DNA of 26,401 bases, from positions 1-26,401 of IMG/VR virus record IMGVR_UViG_3300009610_000078; one strand, given 5' to 3'. The notes beneath the pieces were generated by a model. The model did not search any database. It had not been told where the DNA came from and saw only the letters and a list, made by a program, of their open reading frames with translations. Shown here piece after piece: positions 1 through 5,418 of this stretch (the stretch's first letter is position 1; each line of letters opens with the position of its first letter). Source of the DNA: a virus. Both the position numbers and the translations under genes were made by a program.

Positions 1-1
1 G

Positions 2-562
2 ATCGGTCTCGAGGTTGCAGGGCGCATCGAGATCGGGACGGACACAAACGTGTTCCTCGTGTTCCGCACGGATGAACTAGCGCTCCAGGACAAGATGCTC
101 TGGATCGTCGACCACAAGACGGCCGCGCGTCTCGATCCCAGGGACATGCTCAAGTACGAGATGGACCTGCAGATGACCGCCTATACGTACGCGATCACGA
201 AGAAGCTCTCCCAGGAAGCAGGACGTGCGGTCCGAGTGGCCGGCGTGATCGTGAACGTCCTCGTGAAGACCGCGGTGCCCCAGTTCCACCGGGAGCGCTT
301 CGTGCGGACGGATGAGGACCTGGAGGAGTTTGAGCGGGAGTTCGTCGAGATCGCCCGGGAGATTCGGTGGAGACACCGCCGAGTGAAGGAGGGCGAGGAC
401 TGGAAGCAGGTGTTCTACAAGAACACGAACGAGTGCTTCTCCTACGGAACCTGCTACTTCAGGGACCTGTGCCTGAAGGACAACCCGATACGGCGGATGG
501 CCTACATCAGTCGCAAGAGGGACTATGTGGACGATCCAACGATCCTGGAGAAGAAGGCGTGA
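2..562 (+). CDS. PD-(D/E)XK nuclease, RecB/Cas4-like, with Fe-S cysteines (5' partial)
   Basis: The reading frame is open from the window edge, so the N-terminus is missing; an internal GTG at 50 is not needed as a start. The visible 186 residues carry the second half of a RecB-family nuclease core: a strand with VDHKT (the D...xK metal-binding motif) followed by a QMTAYTYA helix (the QxxxY motif). Near the C-terminus is CFSYGTCYFRDLC, a C-x5-C-x5-C cluster. Phage exonucleases and Cas4/AddB proteins use such cysteines, plus one further upstream, to hold an iron-sulphur cluster. The likely role is resection of DNA ends for recombination or replication, which fits the RecA-like ATPase and DUF669-like genes downstream. 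The TGA overlaps a GTG codon of the next frame. The family assignment is quite secure; the exact substrate is not. Confidence 0.8.
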   Translation: MGLEVAGRIEIGTDTNVFLVFRTDELALQDKMLWIVDHKTAARLDPRDMLKYEMDLQMTAYTYAITKKLSQEAGRAVRVAGVIVNVLVKTAVPQFHRERFVRTDEDLEEFEREFVEIAREIRWRHRRVKEGEDWKQVFYKNTNECFSYGTCYFRDLCLKDNPIRRMAYISRKRDYVDDPTILEKKA

Positions 563-573
563 AGGACAGGATC

Positions 574-903
574 ATGACCTTGGTGGGGGGTAACGTTCTC
601 ACCATCCAACTTCTCCCGGGTAACGTGCTAATCACACGTGACCCAATCATCGACACAACGCCCAGTGGCCTGATCGTCCTCCCTCCACACTACGAGGAAC
701 TGTCCACACGGGCCTACGTCCACCTCCACGAGCCAGGCGGATACTGGGAGTGGTGGGGCGGTGAACCACCTCTCACGGGCGCCTGGGTGGTCATCGAGAA
801 GTTAGCAGGGCGCCCATTTACACTTCACGGCCTCGATCTGTGGATCCTTCCGGAGCACAGCATTCTGGCCGTAGAGGAGGCACAGTGTTCCGAGACGAGT
901 TGA
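574..903 (+). CDS. GroES-like co-chaperonin
   Basis: This 109-residue protein aligns by eye with GroES along its length. VLITRD matches the first barrel strand, TTPSGLIVLP matches the mobile loop (usually xxGGIILP), and an HEPG turn comes next. GAWVVIEKLAGRPFT matches the GDxVLFxKYAG segment, and WILPEHSILAVEE matches the C-terminal strand. Its predicted role is to cap the host GroEL chamber and help fold phage proteins, as T4 gp31 does for the capsid protein. ATG 574 was chosen because GAAGGA lies 7 bases upstream; GTG 559, overlapping the previous stop, is the alternative. One copy of the dispersed motif covers codons 3-8. The protein is longer than most GroES (about 97 aa) because of a tryptophan-rich insertion, GYWEWWGG. 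Encoding a co-chaperonin within a recombination operon is unusual. Confidence 0.75.
   Translation: MTLVGGNVLTIQLLPGNVLITRDPIIDTTPSGLIVLPPHYEELSTRAYVHLHEPGGYWEWWGGEPPLTGAWVVIEKLAGRPFTLHGLDLWILPEHSILAVEEAQCSETS
580..597 (-). repeat. Dispersed motif copy 1 (full 18 bp)
   Basis: On the minus strand this reads AACGTTACCCCCCACCAA. It starts 6 bp after the start codon of the GroES-like gene, where it encodes LVGGNV. Confidence 0.7.
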
Positions 904-1052
904 AAGAGGAAGTGGGCAAGCTGATCGACAGCGTGGTAGCGGAGAACACCACGCTGACCGATGACGACCTCATCGCGATCGAGAACGCCCTCGAGGATCT
1001 GGGCGAGCTCGTGGCCGAAGCGGACAAGGACGATGGGGACACCGGTAATTAA
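885..1052 (+). CDS. Small acidic protein of unknown function
   Basis: This 55-residue protein starts at GTG 885, four bases after a strong AGGAGG site, and overlaps the end of the GroES-like gene by 19 bp. It is very acidic, predicted helical (two amphipathic helices separated by a TLTDDDL turn) and ends in a DKDDGDTGN tail. No family is recognised. It could be a partner or regulator of a neighbouring protein, but nothing in the sequence shows this. The ribosome-binding site and operon position support that it is translated. Confidence 0.6.
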   Translation: MFRDELKEEVGKLIDSVVAENTTLTDDDLIAIENALEDLGELVAEADKDDGDTGN

Positions 1053-1260
1053 GCCGGGAGAAGCCCTCACACTGTACGAGGACGGACACGAGGTAGCTCG
1101 TGTCCGTCTCCGATACAGCGACCTCGGGGTGATCCTCGAGGTGGCACAGCGTAAGCCCGGCACGCACGTCTGGATTCCGTGGACAGACATGGTCCACCTT
1201 ACCACGGTCGGTGGGCGGATCAGCTTCGCGGTCACGGGGAAGAGAGGGGATATAGCGTAA
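1033..1260 (+). CDS. Small beta-rich protein of unknown function
   Basis: This 75-residue protein starts at ATG 1033 after AAGGA and overlaps the previous gene. Its pattern is alternating hydrophobic strands: EALTLYEDG, VARVRLRY, GVILEVAQ, THVWIPWTDMVHLT. This resembles a small beta-barrel or sheet. A faint likeness to CsrA (GExLxL...VxLxV) was considered, but the key CsrA residues are not convincing. The stop overlaps the start of the ATPase gene (TAATG), so the two are probably translationally coupled. Confidence 0.6.
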   Translation: MGTPVIKPGEALTLYEDGHEVARVRLRYSDLGVILEVAQRKPGTHVWIPWTDMVHLTTVGGRISFAVTGKRGDIA

Positions 1261-2111
1261 TGCCATTCGAACTCCTGCGCACGAGCAGTCTCAAGGCGCC
1301 AAGGGCGACGATCCTCGTGTATGCACCTCCGCGCTGGGGGAAGACACATCTTGCACGGACGTGTCCCAAACCTCTGGTGATAAGTACGGAGGCAGGAAGC
1401 ACCGGCGGCCTGATGACACTGTCAGACCTCGACCTACCGGCCGTGAGGGTGAGGAGCTGGGACGAGATGGTCCAGTTGATTGCCACGCTCCGTAAGACAC
1501 CTGGCCGCGTGGAGCTGGACGGTGAGATCTTCGAGACGGTGTTCATCGACAGCCTCGGACCCGGATGTGGCGAGCTGTGGATGCAGGCCGGAATGAAGAT
1601 CATGGGCTGGAAGGACGTCTGGGGGGTGGAGAAAGGGAAGGATCCCAGGCGGGTCTACAGCTACATCAGTGAGAAGGGACAACAGGCTATGAAGTTGTTC
1701 CTGTCGCTGGACGCACACCTCGTGATGACCTCACGAGTGACCATCCTCGAGGAGTCGGTGGGCTTCGACGACAAGGGGAACGAGATCAAGGTACAGTACG
1801 AGGTGCCCGACCTCCCAGGCCAGCAACTGCCGAAGAAGCTGACAGGGGAGACGGACGCCACGCTCTACGGAGAGTTCCGGGGCGCGACACGCGTCTTCCG
1901 GACGAAGAACCAGGGGAAGCGGGTAAGCGGCATAAGGGCTCCAGGAGGAACGCCGATCCCGGATCCGATCCTGGCGAACATCACAGACGTGATCGCCCTG
2001 ATGATGGGCGACATGACGGCTGTGAAGCGACTTGAGGTCCCTAAACCGGGGACCTCTGGAAGGGCCACAACGGCCACAACGACCACGACACGTGGTCAAG
2101 GAGAAGCGTAA
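1260..2111 (+). CDS. Sak4-like RecA-family ATPase
   Basis: This 283-residue ATPase has a P-loop APPRWGKT at residues 22-29 and a Walker B strand TVFIDSLG with Asp97. ISTEAGSTGG around residues 41-50 holds Glu44, a position typical of the catalytic glutamate in RecA-like folds. Its size and layout match phage nucleotide-binding proteins of the Sak4 type, which promote single-strand annealing and replication-linked recombination. The neighbouring nuclease and the DUF669-like gene fit that role. The start overlaps the previous stop as TAATG, and the end overlaps the next start the same way. The C-terminus is a low-complexity Thr/Ala tail from an ACAACG-type repeated stretch at about 2067-2095, probably disordered. 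A general AAA_24 annotation would be equivalent; DNA-strand-exchange ability is not shown. Confidence 0.75.
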   Translation: MPFELLRTSSLKAPRATILVYAPPRWGKTHLARTCPKPLVISTEAGSTGGLMTLSDLDLPAVRVRSWDEMVQLIATLRKTPGRVELDGEIFETVFIDSLGPGCGELWMQAGMKIMGWKDVWGVEKGKDPRRVYSYISEKGQQAMKLFLSLDAHLVMTSRVTILEESVGFDDKGNEIKVQYEVPDLPGQQLPKKLTGETDATLYGEFRGATRVFRTKNQGKRVSGIRAPGGTPIPDPILANITDVIALMMGDMTAVKRLEVPKPGTSGRATTATTTTTRGQGEA

Positions 2112-2509
2112 TGGCACAACTGCCTGGCGGACCCGTCCGCACCGGAGACCTCGCGTCCAGCCTCATGCCGGACGCCGTTTACACCTTCCGCATCGACCGC
2201 GCCGAGATCAAGAAGGCGCAGGGAGAGGGGAAGGAACCCTACATCAACCTCATGCTCAAGTGCGTCGACGAGGGCGAGTGGCTCGGTCGCGCGGTGTGGG
2301 ACATCCTCACGCTGGCCAAGGGCAAGACCTTCAAGCTCGACCAGCTCCTGAAGGACGCCCTCGGATGGGGCGAGGACGACACGCTGGACGACACCGACCA
2401 GCTCCTCCAGCTCGAGGTCTGCGCTGCCATCACGACGGAGAAGGGCCAAGCGGGCTACAGCGATCGTAACAAGGTCGTGAAGTACCTCCCCACGGACATC
2501 GCCCGCTAA
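2111..2509 (+). CDS. DUF669-like phage recombination-associated protein
   Basis: This 132-residue protein starts at an ATG overlapping the ATPase stop. YTFRIDRAEIKKAQGEGKEPYINLMLKC, read in parts, is typical of DUF669-like phage proteins: a strand, an AEIKxxxxG turn and a YLNLxxxV strand. It is followed by GRAVWDILTL and a helical segment with KLDQLLKDALG, then a final strand with a VVKYLP ending. Such proteins commonly sit beside Sak4 or Erf-type recombinases and are thought to bind single-stranded DNA or assist the recombinase, though the biochemical role is not well established. It is the last gene before the only intergenic gap, so it probably ends the first operon. Confidence 0.6.
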   Translation: MAQLPGGPVRTGDLASSLMPDAVYTFRIDRAEIKKAQGEGKEPYINLMLKCVDEGEWLGRAVWDILTLAKGKTFKLDQLLKDALGWGEDDTLDDTDQLLQLEVCAAITTEKGQAGYSDRNKVVKYLPTDIAR

Positions 2510-2525
2510 CGGCGTAGAACAACAA

Positions 2526-2538
2526 TACCCCCCACCAA
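2526..2538 (+). repeat. Dispersed motif copy 2 (13-bp core)
   Basis: TACCCCCCACCAA, left arm of the intergenic inverted repeat; it is preceded by AA rather than GT. Confidence 0.65.
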
Positions 2539-2558
2539 CTCAGACTTGGTGGGGGGTA
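2526..2558. terminator. Perfect 13-bp inverted repeat, possible terminator or regulator site
   Basis: TACCCCCCACCAA (2526-2538) and TTGGTGGGGGGTA (2546-2558) are exact reverse complements with a 7-base loop CTCAGAC. It lies 17 bp after a stop codon at the end of an operon, as a terminator would. No T-run follows on either strand, so a standard intrinsic terminator is uncertain. Both arms are copies of the dispersed motif. Confidence 0.45.
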
Positions 2559-2562
2559 ACGT
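2546..2562 (-). repeat. Dispersed motif copy 3 (17 of 18 bp)
   Basis: This is the right arm of the intergenic inverted repeat. On the minus strand it reads ACGTTACCCCCCACCAA; the next base differs from the full motif. Confidence 0.7.
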
Positions 2563-2654
2563 GACCAAGAGATCACACATGGACAAAGAGTATCGACGAG
2601 TCTGGTGCCGTATCATGAGACACCAAACTCCCATTTCCCGTTGGAGTAGACAGA

Positions 2655-3341
2655 ATGACCGACATACTACAGGACGTAGACCGCTTCCTCCGGATCGCGC
2701 AGACGGACGAGCTCCGCATCCTCCGCGACATGACGGAGAAGGAGCTGTCCCGTCGGAACGAGGCACCTGCTTTCTCGAATGCCCAGACTGTCTCCGGAGG
2801 AGCGCAGGCTGGAGCGTACCGTGAGGAGGCCCGGGAGAACATGAAATCGGTGTCGATGCACACCTTCGCCACAGGGGCCAAGCGCAGCGAGCGGATGCCC
2901 AGATACGACCTCGTCGTCCACGACCTCATCCGCCGGATCGCGGAGCGGGCTACAGGAGAGGAGACTCCAAACGGTCCAAGTGGCGGAGCACTCAAGTACG
3001 GTGAGGGCAACTGGGAGCGCGGGCTCCCGACCAGTGATGTGTTCAACCACATCATCCACCACCTCGGACGTCTCCAGGAAGAGTTCCGGGACGGTCTCTC
3101 CATTGCGTCCCGTTACGATGGCCAGGAACCGTGGCCGTTACGGATGGACGCCATCCGTAACCGCATCAACGCTTTCCTCGCGGAGGACGATCACATTGGG
3201 GCTGTGGGATGGGGACTCATGGTCCTGTGTCATCAGCTCAAGACAGGCTTCTACCACGACACGAAGTTTGAGCAGGATACGGAAGTGCCACCTGTCCCTG
3301 TGGAGACAACGTTACCCCCCACCAAATCGAGGAAGCGATGA
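2655..3341 (+). CDS. DUF5664/MazG-like dNTP pyrophosphohydrolase
   Basis: This is a 228-residue, mostly helical protein. From about residue 82 it shows the DUF5664 pattern: RYDLVVHDLIRRIAE, then LKYGEGNWERGLP near 113-124, a helix with HIIHHLGRL near 132, and DDHIGAVGWGLMVLCHQL near 178. Phage members of this family are annotated dATP/dGTP diphosphohydrolases and belong to the all-alpha NTP pyrophosphohydrolase group, which cleaves dNTPs to dNMPs with metal-binding Glu/Asp/His residues. Its place directly before queD suggests tuning of purine nucleotide pools; that is inference. The N-terminal 80 residues are poorly conserved looking. The last codons contain a copy of the dispersed motif (TLPPTK), and the stop overlaps the queD start as ATGA. 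Confidence 0.65.
   Translation: MTDILQDVDRFLRIAQTDELRILRDMTEKELSRRNEAPAFSNAQTVSGGAQAGAYREEARENMKSVSMHTFATGAKRSERMPRYDLVVHDLIRRIAERATGEETPNGPSGGALKYGEGNWERGLPTSDVFNHIIHHLGRLQEEFRDGLSIASRYDGQEPWPLRMDAIRNRINAFLAEDDHIGAVGWGLMVLCHQLKTGFYHDTKFEQDTEVPPVPVETTLPPTKSRKR
3308..3325 (+). repeat. Dispersed motif copy 4 (full 18 bp)
   Basis: AACGTTACCCCCCACCAA, ending 12 bp before the queD start codon and read as TLPPTK in the preceding gene. Confidence 0.75.
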
Positions 3342-3766
3342 ACTGTACCGCCCGAGTGACCATAGCAATGGGACACAGGCTTCTGGGGCACGACGGTCTA
3401 TGCGCAAACATCCATGGCCACAATTACGTGTTCGAAGTGACCGTGATGGGTAACCCTGACGCAGTGGGCCTTGTGACAGACTTCTCGATCCTGAAGAAGG
3501 ACATGCGGAAGCTCCTGGACCAACTCGACCACACGATGCTCCTGATTAAGGGGGACCCGGCCCAGGCGTACTTCGAGTCGACGGACAACCGCTTCATGCT
3601 CCTCACCCGAAATCCGAGTGCGGAGCACATCGCCTCGCTCATGTTCAACCACATGCAGGACCTCGCGTACAGCGTGAAGGAGGTCAGGGTGTTAGAGTCG
3701 GATGGTGGATGGGCCACCACCGACCGTGTTAACCGGGAAGTGCACCTGATAAAGGGGCGTGTATGA
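3338..3766 (+). CDS. queD: 6-carboxy-5,6,7,8-tetrahydropterin synthase QueD
   Basis: QueD converts 7,8-dihydroneopterin triphosphate to 6-carboxytetrahydropterin, the second step of 7-deazaguanine synthesis. This 142-residue protein has the usual length and all visible key residues. Zinc ligands are His13 and the HGH pair His26/His28. The catalytic Cys22 sits in C-ANI-HGH. GLVTDFSILK, LDHTMLL with Asp64-His65, NPSAEHIA and the glutamate in RVLES (Glu120) are also present. The CxxxHGH spacing marks QueD rather than PTPS-only enzymes. It starts at an ATG inside the preceding stop (ATGA) and overlaps queE by 4 bp. FolE supplies its substrate from the same operon. Confidence 0.9.
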   Translation: MNCTARVTIAMGHRLLGHDGLCANIHGHNYVFEVTVMGNPDAVGLVTDFSILKKDMRKLLDQLDHTMLLIKGDPAQAYFESTDNRFMLLTRNPSAEHIASLMFNHMQDLAYSVKEVRVLESDGGWATTDRVNREVHLIKGRV

Positions 3767-4395
3767 ACTACCCACTCGCCGAGAAGTTCAAGTCCATCCA
3801 GGGAGAAGGCATCTTCACAGGCACCCCGATGGCATTCGTCCGCATGGTCGGCTGCTCCGTGGGCCAGGGTGTATGTACTGCCTGCGACACGGACTTTGAC
3901 CGGATGTACCCACAGCTTGGTGGGGGGTTGCACACTCCCCTCCAAATCGCTGAATGGGCAGAGCCCTACCACATCCTCTGCATTACGGGTGGGGAACCAC
4001 TGGACCGCAACCTCTGCCTGCTCGTGGACGTGGTCCACAAGTTCGGAATGAAGGTCCACGTGGAGACCAGTGGCACCGTGGAGTACGATCCCGCAAGACA
4101 CGGCTCCATCGACTGGATCACCGTGTCGCCCAAGCCGGGCTTCCTCCCCACAATGATCGAGCAGGCCTGTGAGCTCAAGGTGATCCTCGGGGGCCTGGGA
4201 GACACTACGGAAGGTTGGCCTACAGTGGAGCAAGCGAGACGCTGGGCCAAGGAGAAGGAGTTGGTCTACCTGCAGCCTCGGAACAAGAAGAACGTGATCG
4301 ACGACATCGAGATGCAGAACGCAGAGGATGTCGTGCTCCACTACCCGGAGCTGAGGCTCAGCACCCAGTTCCACAAGTTCATCAACGTGCGATGA
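3763..4395 (+). CDS. queE: 7-carboxy-7-deazaguanine synthase QueE (radical SAM)
   Basis: QueE is a radical S-adenosylmethionine enzyme that contracts 6-carboxytetrahydropterin to 7-carboxy-7-deazaguanine. This 210-residue protein opens with FKSIQGEGIFTG, the substrate-binding N-terminus of the family. The cluster-binding cysteines are Cys31, Cys38 and Cys41 followed by DTDF. ITGGEPL binds SAM, VSPKPG and ELKVIL follow, and YLQP lies near the C-terminus. The cysteine spacing is C-x6-C-x2-C instead of the common C-x3-C-x2-C; the Burkholderia multivorans QueE also has an expanded loop ending in CDTDF, so function is plausible. The gene is coupled to queD and folE by ATGA overlaps. Confidence 0.9.
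   Translation: MNYPLAEKFKSIQGEGIFTGTPMAFVRMVGCSVGQGVCTACDTDFDRMYPQLGGGLHTPLQIAEWAEPYHILCITGGEPLDRNLCLLVDVVHKFGMKVHVETSGTVEYDPARHGSIDWITVSPKPGFLPTMIEQACELKVILGGLGDTTEGWPTVEQARRWAKEKELVYLQPRNKKNVIDDIEMQNAEDVVLHYPELRLSTQFHKFINVR
3917..3929 (-). repeat. Dispersed motif copy 5 (core, one mismatch)
   Basis: On the minus strand this reads AACCCCCCACCAA. It lies inside queE, encoding LGGGL, and is not at a gene boundary. Confidence 0.5.
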
Positions 4396-4979
4396 CCAAG
4401 ACAACGTTACCCCCCACCAAGCGGTTCGACGACCGCAAGATGCAACAAGGGGTCAAACTCCTCCTGGAGGGAATGGGAGTAGATCTGAGTGATCGTAATT
4501 ACAAGGACACACCTGCCCGCGTCGCACGTATGTACAGGGAACTGTTTACTCCCCGTCACAACAGCTTCGCCACCTTCCCTGAACAACACGACTCCATGGT
4601 CATCCTCCGGGGTCACGTGGTGCACGGAGTCTGCCCACACCATCTCGTTCCAGTGGAGATGCGTGTGTACGTCGGTTACATTCCGCATAAAGAGGTCCTC
4701 GGTCTCAGCAAGCTGGCTCGAGTCGCTGAACAACCTCTCACAGGACCCATTATGCAGGAAACTTACACAGACGCGGTGGTCGATCTCCTGCAACACGCCA
4801 CAGACGCGAAAGGCGCTGGAGTCGTTGTTGTGGGGCGCCATGGTTGCATGCGCCACAGGGGAGTTCGCTCCGACGCAGACGTTGTCTCCTCTGCCATGAG
4901 GGGTCTCTTCATGACCAATCACCCCACCCGAGACGAGTTCCTCCGGATGATCGGCTACCCACGAGTGGAGGCAAGATGA
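4392..4979 (+). CDS. folE: GTP cyclohydrolase I FolE
   Basis: FolE opens GTP to 7,8-dihydroneopterin triphosphate, the entry step for deazaguanines. The protein has 195 residues, close to the usual 180-220. KDTPARVARMY is the typical N-terminal helix motif, and CPHHLVP gives Cys81 and His84 (family CEHH, so Glu is replaced by Pro). GLSKLARV follows, MQET holds the likely guanine-anchoring Glu123, and GRHGCMRHRGVR gives the second zinc cysteine, Cys152. QueF was excluded because the paired-cysteine and HxxHH arrangement is of FolE type. It begins at the ATGA overlap with queE; codons 4-10 contain a full copy of the dispersed motif (TTLPPTK). A phage copy suggests host GTP cyclohydrolase flux is limiting during infection. 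Confidence 0.9.
   Translation: MTKTTLPPTKRFDDRKMQQGVKLLLEGMGVDLSDRNYKDTPARVARMYRELFTPRHNSFATFPEQHDSMVILRGHVVHGVCPHHLVPVEMRVYVGYIPHKEVLGLSKLARVAEQPLTGPIMQETYTDAVVDLLQHATDAKGAGVVVVGRHGCMRHRGVRSDADVVSSAMRGLFMTNHPTRDEFLRMIGYPRVEAR
4403..4420 (+). repeat. Dispersed motif copy 6 (full 18 bp)
   Basis: AACGTTACCCCCCACCAA, 8 bp after the folE start codon, read as TTLPPTK. Confidence 0.75.
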
Positions 4980-5134
4980 CAGAACAAGAGATGGTCGGTC
5001 TCATTCAAGACCTGATCGAGCACCTCGAGTATTGCGGATGGGGAGACAGGTGGGAACGTGACGTATCAGAGGAGCTACGTATCCGGGCCACGGCGTTTCT
5101 AGAACGTTACCCCCCACCAAAGGAGGCGTCGTGA
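4976..5134 (+). CDS. Small protein of unknown function
   Basis: This 52-residue protein starts at the ATGA overlap with folE and ends in a GTGA overlap with the next gene. It is predicted helical, with MVGLIQDLIEHLEYCGWGDRW followed by a charged helix, and finishes RYPPPKEAS, where the dispersed motif supplies the codons. No family is recognised. The unbroken chain of overlaps supports that it is a real gene. Confidence 0.55.
   Translation: MTEQEMVGLIQDLIEHLEYCGWGDRWERDVSEELRIRATAFLERYPPPKEAS
5103..5120 (+). repeat. Dispersed motif copy 7 (full 18 bp)
   Basis: AACGTTACCCCCCACCAA, ending 10 bp before the GTG start of the next gene and read as RYPPPK, a different frame from copies 4 and 6. 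Confidence 0.75.
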
Positions 5135-5418
5135 AGCAAACACACAAGGGGAAACGATACCCCCCATCAACGCATGACGAGCGCTACCAGGTCCGGAACG
5201 AATACATCGAGCGGGCACTGCGTACCCTGGCCACCTTGATCGACGAGGAGGTCCCGGAAGGGTGGGGATGGGGCCTGTTCCTCGTCCCGTTCGGAGAGCA
5301 CGAAGCTGCCCCGAAGGGAGAGGGAGCCGTGTTCTGGATCTCCAACTCTGAGCGTGACGGGATGATGGACTCCGTCCAGGGTTGGATAGACGATAACAAG
5401 AGACGGAGGAAGATGTGA
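5131..5418 (+). CDS. Conserved phage protein of unknown function (WISNSER type)
   Basis: This 95-residue protein starts with GTG inside the previous stop. The core reads EYIERALRTLATLIDEEVP, then GWGWGLFLVPFGEHE, then GAVFWISNSERDGMMDSVQGWI. It matches a small protein often seen in phage genomes in which a helix is followed by an FxLLVFPFGE-like strand and a YISNAxR motif; its function is unknown. A variant copy of the dispersed motif lies in its tenth to fourteenth codons. The stop overlaps the polymerase start as ATGTGA, so both are probably translated together. Confidence 0.65.
   Translation: MKQTHKGKRYPPSTHDERYQVRNEYIERALRTLATLIDEEVPEGWGWGLFLVPFGEHEAAPKGEGAVFWISNSERDGMMDSVQGWIDDNKRRRKM
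5158..5170 (+). repeat. Dispersed motif copy 8 (core, one mismatch)
   Basis: TACCCCCCATCAA, 24 bp after the GTG start of its gene, read as RYPPST. It lies 37 bp downstream of copy 7. Confidence 0.5.

Larger units (their letters stand above)
2510..2654. other. Only intergenic gap of the rightward block
   Basis: These 145 bases separate the recombination operon from the nucleotide-modification operon. They hold the motif-built inverted repeat at 2526-2558. A convincing -35/-10 pair was not found; TATCAT at 2611-2616 lacks a well-spaced -35. An ORF from ATG 2579 runs out of frame into the next gene and has unlikely composition there. A promoter for the second operon is expected here but cannot be placed. 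Confidence 0.5.

Noticed and set aside
1033-1260. CsrA-like regulator
   Set aside because: Only a vague strand pattern matches; the conserved CsrA residues cannot be placed.
2067-2095. Repeat tract of ACAACG-type units as a regulatory site
   Set aside because: It simply encodes the Thr-rich tail of the ATPase and looks like low-complexity coding sequence.
2579-2824. ORF beginning MDKEYRRVWC in the intergenic gap
   Set aside because: It runs out of frame into the DUF5664 gene and ends there; the in-frame DUF5664 protein is much more convincing.
4392-4979. QueF instead of FolE
   Set aside because: CPHH, GLSKLAR and the second zinc cysteine in GRHGCMRHRGVR match GTP cyclohydrolase I; QueF active-site motifs are missing.
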